NCBI GenBank assembly: GCA_937989585.1
Contig: CALKRW010000015.1
Span: forward strand, 1 to 16,114
Direction of reading: 5' to 3'
DNA length: 16,114 nucleotides
Origin: an uncultured Porphyromonadaceae bacterium
GTDB lineage: Bacteria; Bacteroidota; Bacteroidia; Bacteroidales; Muribaculaceae
Both the position numbers and the translations under genes were made by a program. This document shows positions 1 to 7,047 of the stretch, one piece after another (within the stretch, counting starts at the first letter, position 1; the number at the start of each line of letters is the position of its first letter). Under the pieces are notes generated by a model. That model ran no database searches, was not told the origin of the DNA, and saw only the letters and a program-made list of their open reading frames with translations.

Positions 1-55
1 TACTTCATAAAAAGCACCCCAAAAGTTTTTTGTCTAACTTTTGGGGTGCAGTTCA
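1..55. mobile_element. Terminal end of an IS3-family-like insertion sequence (partial)
   Basis: Positions 31-55, read on the minus strand, begin TGAACTGCACCCC and continue AAAAGTTAGACA. This matches the general form of IS3-family (IS150-like) terminal inverted repeats: a 5' TG end, a CCCC(A/T)AAA core and GACA. The element would end at 55 and extend left out of the window. No transposase codons are visible in the 30 bases available. The family call is from memory of the repeat pattern; a terminator-type hairpin alone could also explain the sequence. Confidence 0.45.
14..49. repeat. Perfect 14-bp inverted repeat at the left edge
   Basis: Arms 14-27 and 36-49 are perfectly complementary around an 8-base loop. 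The right arm coincides with the putative IS end, so the hairpin may be the IS terminal repeat plus an internal inverted copy, or a terminator at the element boundary. Confidence 0.7.
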
Positions 56-92
56 GTTTGGTACACCCTCATTGGCAGTCCAGCGCAATATA

Positions 93-368
93 TCAGTTGA
101 TAATATTAAGCCCAATTCGTTCAATTGGTTCTCCAGCGACATTCAACACATCGCGGAAAGCGTCACATACGCCCAAATACTTTTTAGCGTCATCTATGCT
201 GTCAGTAAGCACAATTGTTGTATTTGGATAGAGTAACTTGATTTGTTGCAATACTGCGAGTGACGGCAACTCATCAGTATGATAGTAAAAGATAGTTCGT
301 GTTTCCTCATCATACGCCACGGCATAGCCAGTAAGCGCGGAAACGTCAAGTGTTGAAAAGTTTGGCAT
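93..368 (-). CDS. Small hypothetical protein, 91 aa
   Basis: The reading frame is complete, from ATG at 368 to TGA at 95-93. The product is a soluble, acidic protein beginning MPNFSTLDVS. It has no signal peptide, membrane segment or motif I recognise; a mixed alpha/beta character with a central hydrophobic stretch (LLYPNTTIVLTDS) is all that can be said. It lies 78 bases downstream of the integrase gene on the same strand, separated by a hairpin, and ends 37 bases from the putative IS end. It is probably cargo of the integrase-bearing element. Function unknown. Confidence 0.55.
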   Translation of the reverse strand: MPNFSTLDVSALTGYAVAYDEETRTIFYYHTDELPSLAVLQQIKLLYPNTTIVLTDSIDDAKKYLGVCDAFRDVLNVAGEPIERIGLNIIN

Positions 369-391
369 AATGATTTATGTTGATAGTTAAA

Positions 392-430
392 GATAGGCCG
401 TTGAGGTATTACCACTTTCAGCGGCCTATC
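392..430 (-). terminator. Hairpin after the integrase gene
   Basis: Arms 392-400 and 422-430 pair perfectly (gataggccg / cggcctatc) with a 21-base loop. The hairpin starts 16 bases past the integrase stop. On the minus strand it is followed only by TTTAACTAT, so as an intrinsic terminator it is weak. Confidence 0.45.
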
Positions 431-446
431 ATAAACAAACGTATGG

Positions 447-1823
447 TTATTTGCGGATTTCGTTATAATAGTGCTTTCCAATCACATCTACCGAAGTGCC
501 AGCCGCCTTTGCAATATCAAAGACGTTGCCCCCAGCATTGACCGCGTGAGTTATAGCAGTGTGACGAAAATCGTACATTTTGAGGTTTTGCACTTCCAGC
601 GAGAGGGTTGCCGCCCACTTTTTGAGATAGCGATTGATACGTTGCTCTGTATTCTTAACGCGGGTGTTCCACGTTGTAAAGTCTGTTATTTTGTCCCATG
701 CAGTCTCATTCATGGGGAGTGGGAGGAGATAACCGCCTTTGCTTTGGCCCTTGTAGCGGTTGATTATCTCAACGGCTTGTTGAGGTATGTTCACGATTGT
801 AAGACGTTCTGAGCCGTCAGCAGTTGGGCGATTGGCTAACTTTCGGGGAGTGTAAACAATGCGCTGGTTTGCCTCATCGTAGTTTTCCAGCCAATTGAAG
901 CTAATGACATCAGTCGGGCGAGAAAGTGTGTAGTACATCAGCAAAACCGTATCTTTATAGAGTTGTGCGAGATACTGAAAGTATTGTTGCTTTGGTGCAT
1001 TACTTTTGACATCGTAGTCTACAAAACGCTCAAACTCATCAGTAGAAAGCATGGCAATAGCTCTGCCTTTGGCTTCTATACGTTGTTTAGCAGTCATTTT
1101 TTCACGTTTGACAATAGGAGCATATTTGCGCCAATCGTAGTCAAGCGAGATTTGAGTGAGGCGGCTTTTCTTTGCGCGAGAAATGACAGCCCGAAAAGTA
1201 GTCATTAGATTTTTGTACCCACGCCCCCCAGCGGCTTTGCATATCCAGCGGCCAAAGGCTTCAAAATGCTGGTTGTCTATCTCATTAAGGGGAGTATCGG
1301 CCAGCCTTATGCCATTGTAGCTTGCTGGTTCAAAGGTCGTGTGTTTTCCTTTGACTTTGCGGTTGTGGCCGTTAAGCTTATTGAGCAATGTGTTATAAAG
1401 CTCATAGTTGCTTGTTGCACGTTCTTTTTCTTGCTTCAACAGCAACTCCACATAATCAGCCAGCGACATAGAAGCCGTAGCAACAATATGGGTTTGTGCA
1501 TACTCATAGGCTTCAAAGAGTTGCTTGCCGCTTTGAAAGCTTCCAGCACTCAATATTACATTGAGAGCGTCTAACAATGATTTAGTGACTTGATTGTTAT
1601 ATGTGGCATTTTCGCCAGCAATAAACAATCCTTGTTTTTCGTTCCAGCAGTCGGGTGTGTATGCTGGAAATTTAAGCCCACCTACCAATTTGTAATTTTT
1701 TCTATTGGTAAGTTTGTTTCTACACTCAACGGCTAATTGACCTTTGAGGTGTGCGCCGTTGGTTGTGAGGCGAAGCGTTAAAAATTCTGTTGCCATACGT
1801 TTGTTTTTAAACGCATTTGACAT
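447..1823 (-). CDS. Tyrosine recombinase / site-specific integrase
   Basis: The 458-residue protein has the usual size and layout of Bacteroidetes phage/ICE-type tyrosine recombinases: an N-terminal arm-binding region (about 10-110), a SAM-like core-binding domain (about 118-225) and a C-terminal catalytic domain (about 255-458). Visible catalytic positions are Arg302 (in SRPTDV), a probable Lys near 328 (PRKL), Arg420 in YDFRHT, and Tyr452/453 in KHYYNE. The His of the HxxR box is Tyr417 and the usual GH of LGH is replaced by GT; the Tyr variant is common in phage-type integrases, the second substitution is less usual. The start could instead be Met10 (1796). The gene begins about 200 bases from the 3' end of tRNA-Pro, which suggests the tRNA is the attachment site and the element extends leftward. 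Confidence 0.93.
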   Translation of the reverse strand: MSNAFKNKRMATEFLTLRLTTNGAHLKGQLAVECRNKLTNRKNYKLVGGLKFPAYTPDCWNEKQGLFIAGENATYNNQVTKSLLDALNVILSAGSFQSGKQLFEAYEYAQTHIVATASMSLADYVELLLKQEKERATSNYELYNTLLNKLNGHNRKVKGKHTTFEPASYNGIRLADTPLNEIDNQHFEAFGRWICKAAGGRGYKNLMTTFRAVISRAKKSRLTQISLDYDWRKYAPIVKREKMTAKQRIEAKGRAIAMLSTDEFERFVDYDVKSNAPKQQYFQYLAQLYKDTVLLMYYTLSRPTDVISFNWLENYDEANQRIVYTPRKLANRPTADGSERLTIVNIPQQAVEIINRYKGQSKGGYLLPLPMNETAWDKITDFTTWNTRVKNTEQRINRYLKKWAATLSLEVQNLKMYDFRHTAITHAVNAGGNVFDIAKAAGTSVDVIGKHYYNEIRK

Positions 1824-1833
1824 CAGATTACCA

Positions 1834-1889
1834 ACTCAACATTTTACTCAACAAAAAAATGTTGTGTCAAGTGTGTTTTGTTGTTGAGT
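1834..1889. repeat. Repeated ACTCAACA sites upstream of the integrase
   Basis: The 8-mer actcaaca occurs at 1834-1841 and 1846-1853 (12-bp period) and inverted at 1882-1889. The segment also holds the inverted pair caacat / atgttg. Clusters of short direct and inverted repeats between att and int are typical of arm-type integrase or excisionase binding sites; that role is inferred. Confidence 0.4.
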
Positions 1890-1967
1890 GGCCGTGTGAG
1901 CTATCAAAAAATGAGGGGTTGAATATTTGGAGAAATCAACATAACTCATTGATGCTCACTCAAATTA

Positions 1968-2018
1968 CAAAGAAAAATAGACAAACTTTTGTATAGGTTG
2001 AAATCAAAAGTTTGTCTA
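1968..2018 (-). terminator. Intrinsic terminator of the tRNA-Pro transcript
   Basis: Arms 1978-1991 and 2005-2018 form a perfect 14-bp stem with a 13-base loop. On the minus strand the stem is followed directly by TTTTTCTTTG. It sits 4 bases past the tRNA 3' end, so it terminates the tRNA transcript and shields it from the integrase region. Confidence 0.8.
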
Positions 2019-2022
2019 TTAG

Positions 2023-2095
2023 TCGGGGTGAGAAGACTCGAACTTCCGACCTCCACGTCCCGAACGTGGCGCGCTGCCAACTGTGCTACACCCCG
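2023..2095 (-). tRNA. tRNA-Pro, anticodon CGG
   Basis: Read on the minus strand, the 73-nt sequence folds as a tRNA. The acceptor stem is CGGGGTG/CACCCCG with discriminator A. The anticodon stem CCACG/CGTGG encloses loop TTCGGGA, giving anticodon CGG (reads CCG, proline). The T arm is GGAAG-TTCGAGT-CTTCT, with a G-U pair as in other proline tRNAs. CCA is not encoded. It lies beside the integrase gene with its 3' end toward it. Confidence 0.96.
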
Positions 2096-2124
2096 AGATG
2101 GCATTTTTTCGTCGTTTGCAGGCA

Positions 2125-2132
2125 CAAAGTTA
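2125..2132 (-). promoter_or_regulatory. Bacteroidetes -7 box for tRNA-Pro
   Basis: TAACTTTG on the minus strand matches TAnnTTTG and lies about 30 bases upstream of the mature tRNA 5' end. No clear -33 TTTG is seen. Confidence 0.6.
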
Positions 2133-2171
2133 GGGATTTTTTTTGATACTCGCTGTAAAAGGACGGATTTT

Positions 2172-2203
2172 TTTGCAAATCCGGGCTTTATAGCCTAAAT
2201 TTG
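2172..2203 (+). promoter_or_regulatory. Bacteroidetes -33/-7 promoter of the ATPase-DUF4435 gene
   Basis: TTTG at 2172-2175 and TAAATTTG at 2196-2203 are separated by 20 bp, the expected spacing for the primary sigma factor of this phylum. The start codon at 2223 follows within 20 bases, giving a very short leader and no obvious Shine-Dalgarno. A 7-bp inverted repeat (cggattt 2164-2170, aaatccg 2177-2183) overlaps the -33 element and could be an operator. Confidence 0.65.
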
Positions 2204-2222
2204 TGAAAACTTATCCCTGCCC

Positions 2223-3839
2223 ATGAAAACTCTCGTCCTCCCACGCAACATAGACCCCAAGTGCTCCGTAGCGTCCCCCGCGAGTCGCCGCGTCATTGTC
2301 ATCGGCGCCAACGGCGCCGGCAAGACACGCTTTGCCCGCGAGATGGCGCGACTGTCTGGCGCCGACACCATGCAGATCAGCGCTCTGTCGGCGCTTTACA
2401 CCGTGGCGGCCGCCGACCGCGAGAAAGGTGATTTCTACGACCGCGCGTTTCTTGATTCGGCAATCGCTCCGGGCGAGAAGACACGTCCACAGACTCAGTT
2501 GGAGCGTCTTCTCGGCATGCTGATGAACGACGAACTGCTGGCTCTGCTCAGCGACAAACTCCGCAATCTCGACAAGACCGCGTCCTCCGGTGACTTCGTG
2601 ACCCTTGCCGGCAGGAAATCAGGCGGGGCGAAGCGCAACGCACGCACCAAACTCGACGATGTCATAACCCTGTTCCACAGCCTGTTCCCCAACAGCAGCG
2701 TGCTGGTCGAGAGCGGACGCTTTCTGTTCCGCCGTCACGGCGAGCAGGACCGTTACGAGGCCGTGCGCCTTAGCGACGGCGAGCGCTCGGTGCTGTACTA
2801 CGCCGCCGCTGTGCTTTATGCGCCGCAGGGTGGGAACATTGTCGTCGAGTCGCCCGAGATTTTCCTGCACCCAACCACCATCCAGTCGCTGTGGAACCGC
2901 CTGGAGCGTCTGCGTCCCGACTGCCGTTTCGTCTACGTTACCCACGATCTTGACTTCGCCGCCTCGCGCGGAGGCGCCGCCATAATCTGGGTGCGCGGCT
3001 GGGAGCCGTCGGCCGGAGCCTTCGACTACGCCATGCTCGCCCCTGATTCCGAACTCGGCGAGAACATCTATATGGCGATAATGGGCGACCGCCGCGATGT
3101 CCTCTTCGTCGAGGGCGACAGCCGCCACTCGCTGGACTCGAAACTCTACCCCCTGCTCTTCGCCGACCGCGCCGTCAAGGCCGTCGGCTCGTGCAACCGC
3201 GTCATCGAGGCTACCCGCACGTTCAACTCCCTGAGCGACTTCCACCACATGCGCGCCACAGGCATTGTCGACCGCGACCGCCGCAACCAGGGCGAGGTCG
3301 ACTATCTGCGCCGCAGGAACGTACTCGTCCCCGAGGTCGCCGAGGTCGAGAACATATTCATGCTCGAGGACGTGATACGCACCGTCGCCGAGGACTGCGG
3401 GCGCGATGCCGACAAGGTGTTCTCGCGTGTGCGCCGGGGTGTGATTTCCGCCTTCACCTCCGAACTTCGCCAGCAGGCCCTCGAGCATACGCGCCACGGA
3501 ATGAAGAAGACCGTGGAGTATCGCGTTGACGGTCGCTTCGACAATATCGGTCAACTGGAGCAGCACATCGCCCGACTGTGCATCGAACTGAATCCGCGCG
3601 GCGTGTACGAGGAATTCTGCCGCGAGTTCCGCAAGATGGCCGACGCCGGAAGATACGCCGACATACTGCGCGTGTACAACCACAAGTCGATGATAGCCGC
3701 GGCCAACGTGCCGGCACTTTGCGGCCTCCAGTCGAAGGACGCATACATCTCGCGAGTGCTACAGATACTCTCGCGTCCCACGCCTCAGGCCGAGCGCATA
3801 CGCCGGGCCGTCCTCGCCTGCCTCCGCGTCGACGAGTGA
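2223..3839 (+). CDS. ABC-type AAA ATPase fused to DUF4435 (Toprim-like) domain
   Basis: The 538-residue soluble protein has two parts. The N-terminal ABC/SMC-like ATPase shows Walker A GANGAGKT (28-35), signature LSDGE (183-187), Walker B IVVESPE (206-212) and an H-loop VTHD (239-242). From about 290 follows a DUF4435 region with acidic motifs FVEGD (295-299), GIVDRD (347-352) and EVENIF (374-379), arranged like a Toprim nuclease metal site. Known families with this pairing are the OLD nucleases and the anti-phage PARIS system (AriA ATPase plus AriB DUF4435, occasionally fused), where the ATPase senses a phage trigger and the Toprim part acts as effector. A defence role is therefore inferred. 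The gene is GC-rich like the backbone, has its own promoter, and starts 128 bases from the tRNA. It could instead be a housekeeping OLD-like protein. Confidence 0.85.
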   Translation: MKTLVLPRNIDPKCSVASPASRRVIVIGANGAGKTRFAREMARLSGADTMQISALSALYTVAAADREKGDFYDRAFLDSAIAPGEKTRPQTQLERLLGMLMNDELLALLSDKLRNLDKTASSGDFVTLAGRKSGGAKRNARTKLDDVITLFHSLFPNSSVLVESGRFLFRRHGEQDRYEAVRLSDGERSVLYYAAAVLYAPQGGNIVVESPEIFLHPTTIQSLWNRLERLRPDCRFVYVTHDLDFAASRGGAAIIWVRGWEPSAGAFDYAMLAPDSELGENIYMAIMGDRRDVLFVEGDSRHSLDSKLYPLLFADRAVKAVGSCNRVIEATRTFNSLSDFHHMRATGIVDRDRRNQGEVDYLRRRNVLVPEVAEVENIFMLEDVIRTVAEDCGRDADKVFSRVRRGVISAFTSELRQQALEHTRHGMKKTVEYRVDGRFDNIGQLEQHIARLCIELNPRGVYEEFCREFRKMADAGRYADILRVYNHKSMIAAANVPALCGLQSKDAYISRVLQILSRPTPQAERIRRAVLACLRVDE

Positions 3840-3883
3840 CAGATGATAGCCAAAAAACAAACAAACAATCAGAATAATACGCA

Positions 3884-4609
3884 ATGGAACCCAAGAACAA
3901 CCAATCAGGAACAAAAGACGAATTTCAGAAAATCCACGAGGATAACGACTCGAACACTACTCCCGTCGAATACTCCGACGATGACACCGAGATTGTTCAG
4001 GAGGAGAAGAAAATGCCCGACCCGGACCCCGCACCCGCATCAGCGATGCCAACAAATGACGAGAAGGCTCCGAAATTGAACAAATCCAAGGTCGTGCAAC
4101 GCATAATCATCGTCGTGGCCCTGATATTGGCTGTCGCCGGTGGCGCTTACGCGGTATATCATTTCACCAAGGCTGACGACTATTATTACTCCGATGATGA
4201 CGACGATGACGATTCCGGCGCAAAATCCGAAGACAAATCCGATGACATCTCTTACAAGATAAAGGACCTCTCCGAAGTCATGGCTTCGGCTCAGGACTCC
4301 ATTGCTCTCGGACAGACCCCGGTAATGGAGGAAGAATACGCTCCGGCACAGGACGCTCCCCGCAGTTATGTGCATATGGTGACGCGCCGCAAACTTACGG
4401 AACAGGATCTGGCACCGTACAGCAAAGCCGAACTGCGTCTGATGCGCAACACCATCTATGCCATCCATGGTCGCAGGTTCACCAGCCCCGACCTTCAGCG
4501 CTATTTCAGCCAGTTCCCGTGGTATCACCCCAGTGTGGACGAAATCGCCCCCGGCTCGCTGAACGAGATTGAGACCTATAACGCCGCATTCATAATGAAG
4601 CACGAATGA
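3884..4609 (+). CDS. YARHG-domain single-pass membrane protein
   Basis: The 241-residue protein has an acidic, Pro-rich cytoplasmic N-terminus (1-66), one membrane helix (about 73-93, RIIIVVALILAVAGGAYAVY), an unusual run of seven Asp at 104-110, and a C-terminal YARHG domain (about 165-239). The diagnostic segment is RNTIYAIHGRRF followed by an FPWY motif. YARHG domains are extracytoplasmic and occur in surface proteins and next to peptidases; their ligand is not established. Lys-rich residues before the helix suggest an N-in orientation with YARHG in the periplasm. The gene follows the ATPase by 44 bases and overlaps the peptidase gene by 4 bases (ATGA), which indicates translational coupling and joint work at the envelope. 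Confidence 0.85.
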   Translation: MEPKNNQSGTKDEFQKIHEDNDSNTTPVEYSDDDTEIVQEEKKMPDPDPAPASAMPTNDEKAPKLNKSKVVQRIIIVVALILAVAGGAYAVYHFTKADDYYYSDDDDDDDSGAKSEDKSDDISYKIKDLSEVMASAQDSIALGQTPVMEEEYAPAQDAPRSYVHMVTRRKLTEQDLAPYSKAELRLMRNTIYAIHGRRFTSPDLQRYFSQFPWYHPSVDEIAPGSLNEIETYNAAFIMKHE

Positions 4610-5460
4610 GATCGAAGGTCCTTTTCATACTGATGGCAGGCGTGGCATGGTGTTCGGCCTGCAGCGCGTCGACCGAGGAGCGCGGTGATTCTTCCGCTGC
4701 CAAGAGCGATTCCGTGCCTGAGGATACGGTCGTGACGCCGTCAGCCGGGGCGCAGGTGGCCGACAATACTCCCGACGGCGTGAAGGCTCTGATGAAGGCC
4801 TATCCCGACTTCGTGAGCGGATGGGACGGAGAGCGGATTCTGTTCCGCGACAGCACCACAATGGTCTATGACGATGGCCGTGAGAAGACCTTCGAGCAGC
4901 GGCTCGACGACTGCGACGTGCAGGACATGTTTGTCGACGTGTACCGCGAGCCTGCGACCGAGCCTGAATACCTGGCCGATGCGGGACGCTCGCGCTCCGA
5001 GGCGCTGTTCAAGAAGATGTACGGCAGCAATGCCTCGGCTGTCCAGCGCAATCTTGTCAGCGTCGACTGGATGGGTCAGAAGGTGAGGTTCACGCGAATC
5101 AACGGCGCCGCCGACAGCCTGCGCAAGGTTGCCGCCGAACTCGCCCGTTATCCCGAACTGCGGAAGTACATGAAATCCTCCGGCACATTCTATTGGCGTA
5201 ACGTTCGCGGCGCCAGGCGTCTCAGCGCCCACAGTTACGGCATCGCCTTCGACATCGCCGTGCCATACTCCGACTACTGGAAGTGGCGGAATCCCAAGGC
5301 CGGCGAGACCACAAGGATAAAGTACGCCAACCGCATACCGCGCCGCATCGTCGAGATATTCCGCCGCCACGGCTTCATCTGGGGCGGCGCATGGTACCAC
5401 TACGACACCATGCACTTCGAGTTCCGCCCCGAGATCCTGGAACACGCAAAACCCAGGTAG
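4606..5460 (+). CDS. M15-type (peptidase_M15_4) cell-wall peptidase lipoprotein
   Basis: The 284-residue protein has a hydrophobic signal sequence ending in CSAC (Cys19), an atypical lipobox that still suggests an outer-membrane-type lipoprotein. A low-complexity Ser/Asp/Thr linker (about 20-55) follows. The C-terminal domain carries the zinc-peptidase signature of M15 enzymes: AHSYGIAFDI gives ligands His209 and Asp216, and YDTMHFEF gives the DxxH pair Asp267/His270. These enzymes cut the stem peptide of peptidoglycan (D-Ala-D-Ala or L-Ala-D-Glu bonds); which bond cannot be told here. It is coupled to the upstream YARHG gene and converges with the ATPase gene ending at 5479, with only 18 bases between. 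Confidence 0.88.
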   Translation: MRSKVLFILMAGVAWCSACSASTEERGDSSAAKSDSVPEDTVVTPSAGAQVADNTPDGVKALMKAYPDFVSGWDGERILFRDSTTMVYDDGREKTFEQRLDDCDVQDMFVDVYREPATEPEYLADAGRSRSEALFKKMYGSNASAVQRNLVSVDWMGQKVRFTRINGAADSLRKVAAELARYPELRKYMKSSGTFYWRNVRGARRLSAHSYGIAFDIAVPYSDYWKWRNPKAGETTRIKYANRIPRRIVEIFRRHGFIWGGAWYHYDTMHFEFRPEILEHAKPR

Positions 5461-5478
5461 CATAATGTTATGGTAATT

Positions 5479-6756
5479 CTACACTGAACCCAGTATGAAT
5501 TTCCATACAGGTATGATTTCTATCTTTACGCCATCCTTTTCTATCACATCTTCATCACTATAGGTTACTATTATATTCCTGCGGCAAGACAGGCGCGATT
5601 GCACCTTTATAAGAGCCTTGGTCTCTCTCTCGAATGTCCCTTCGGCATCATTCATTGTGTAGCATACCTGTATGGCAGTTTCTGTCTGCGGAACATAAAA
5701 ATCCACCTCTATGCCATGATTATAGAAATAGACGGTATTATCCTGAGAGCCATATGTCGAAAGCAGTTTTAATGCCACAATGTTCTCAAGTAGAGATGTG
5801 CGTATGTCAAGCGCCAGCAGTGACACTATCCCATTGTCTATAAAATAGTATTTTGGATTGGACACTTTATTCACCAGAGTGTCAGCGATATTTGTCACAG
5901 GCAAAATAAGATATGCTTCGGCTGCATACGACAGATAATTTATGACAGTGCTCTTGCCTATTTTAGTACCGGTTGATGCGACAATATTTGCCGCACGGGT
6001 AAATGAAAGTGGCTGCTTGATGCTTTCGGCCAGTTTACGGAAAAGAACCCTAAGTGCGAAAATATTTTCAATCCTGTTGCGGGCTGCTATATCACCAAGA
6101 AATATTTTCTGATACAGACTCATAAGGTAATCACGTTTCACGGGCATGGTGGCACATTCCGGAAAACCGCCGAATTGAAAATACTCTTCAAAGAGTTTCA
6201 TGAGTTCTCCCCGAGAGGCTGTTGTAGCCGTCAACAATTCGTTTTCAGCGTTCACGCCGTTGATTGCGAGATACTCGTTGAACTGCATGGGAAACACCTC
6301 CCGCGTCAGATATCTGCCACCGAGAACCGCGCTCACATCTTTAGAGAGCATCTTGGCATTGCTGCCTGTAATGAATACCGTGAATTTGTTATCTGCAATA
6401 CGTCTGGCAAAATGTTCCCAGCCTTCGATATTCTGAATCTCGTCAAGGAACAACATTGGGCGCTTATCACTTAATGCGGCATGAACCTCCAGTATCATGT
6501 TCAAATCAGACAGTTCGATACCGGCAAGACGCTCATCCTCAAAATTCAGATATACAATTTCGTCCCATGAATGCCCGGCAGTGATCAGTTCTTGGATTTT
6601 CCCATATAACAGATACGATTTACCGGCGCGACGCGCACCCACCAGCACCTGGCGGTCAAAACCGTCAAGCGATATATTTCGCTTTATAACATTGTGACGC
6701 ATAACCTCTTCCCGGTTTTCAAGCATCACTTCTCGAAGAAATTCCGATTTAATCAT
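5479..6756 (-). CDS. AAA_14/DUF4143 ATP-binding protein
   Basis: The 425-residue protein belongs to the widespread AAA_14 plus DUF4143 family. Walker A is GARRAGKS (40-47), Walker B is MLFLDEIQ (101-108), a sensor-like FITGSN is at 128-133, and the GGRYLTREVFPMQFNEYL segment (about 146-163) is diagnostic. The C-terminal half (about 200-420) fits DUF4143, a winged-helix plus restriction-like fold. Cellular role is unsettled; genomes often carry many copies in accessory DNA. It is clearly more AT-rich than its neighbours on both sides, suggesting acquisition together with the KilA-N block. Its promoter region carries inverted and direct TTGTCT repeats, so it may be autoregulated. Met11 is an alternative start. 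Confidence 0.92.
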   Translation of the reverse strand: MIKSEFLREVMLENREEVMRHNVIKRNISLDGFDRQVLVGARRAGKSYLLYGKIQELITAGHSWDEIVYLNFEDERLAGIELSDLNMILEVHAALSDKRPMLFLDEIQNIEGWEHFARRIADNKFTVFITGSNAKMLSKDVSAVLGGRYLTREVFPMQFNEYLAINGVNAENELLTATTASRGELMKLFEEYFQFGGFPECATMPVKRDYLMSLYQKIFLGDIAARNRIENIFALRVLFRKLAESIKQPLSFTRAANIVASTGTKIGKSTVINYLSYAAEAYLILPVTNIADTLVNKVSNPKYYFIDNGIVSLLALDIRTSLLENIVALKLLSTYGSQDNTVYFYNHGIEVDFYVPQTETAIQVCYTMNDAEGTFERETKALIKVQSRLSCRRNIIVTYSDEDVIEKDGVKIEIIPVWKFILGSV

Positions 6757-6781
6757 ATCTTGTATTGTCTTGTCTATGGGA

Positions 6782-6817
6782 CAAAATTAGACATTTCTTG
6801 TCTTATAAACAAGACAA
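6782..6817 (-). promoter_or_regulatory. Promoter with overlapping operator-like repeats, AAA_14 gene
   Basis: On the minus strand TTG at 6812-6810 and TAATTTTG at 6789-6782 are 20 bp apart, a good -33/-7 pair 26 bases upstream of the ATG. The inverted repeat ttgtctt (6798-6804) / aagacaa (6811-6817) covers the -33 box and spacer. Two more ttgtct copies lie at 6765-6770 and 6770-6775, past the start site. The layout suggests a repressor operator. Confidence 0.55.
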
Positions 6818-6940
6818 AATGGCCATTGCCGCTTGATATCGTATCCTTTTATATTCAGACTGTCCCCATTGTAGCATCTTTTCTAACTTTTTTATCGCCG
6901 CCTCCCAACCCGCCATCCGCGTCTTTTCGCTCACATATTC

Positions 6941-6983
6941 ATAGCCATAACTTTGCCGTATAAGCAGCATAAATTATGGCTAT
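6941..6983. repeat. 43-bp hairpin repeat, copy A
   Basis: The sequence is 40/43 identical to 7947-7989. Its ends form a perfect 10-bp inverted repeat (6941-6950 / 6974-6983). It contains TAACTTTG (6948-6955), a -7 box on the plus strand, and an ATG at 6976. It lies 63 bases beyond the KilA-N stop codon. Confidence 0.85.
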
Positions 6984-7047
6984 TGATACCAAATCACGTT
7001 CTCAACTCATTGCCGAGTTTCGCAAGTCGCAGACCAAAGACTCGTTC
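6976..7047 (+). pseudogene. Possible truncated 5' end of a gene after copy A
   Basis: An ATG inside copy A, about 20 bases after a -7 box, opens a frame that reads MAIDTKSRSQLIAEFRKSQT. It looks like normal protein for about 24 codons until it meets the 3' end of the convergent KilA-N gene, after which it runs antisense to it. It may be a gene start cut off when the KilA-N gene was inserted. I do not recognise the peptide. Low confidence. Confidence 0.25.

Noticed and set aside
1..450. Second attachment site for the tRNA-Pro element
   Set aside because: I looked for a copy of the tRNA 3' end and found none; ttggggtg at 41-48 is only a chance short match within the IS-like end.
2619..3683. 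Long minus-strand frame opposite the ATPase-DUF4435 gene
   Set aside because: It is a shadow in GC-rich coding DNA; the plus frame has clear ATPase motifs and a promoter.
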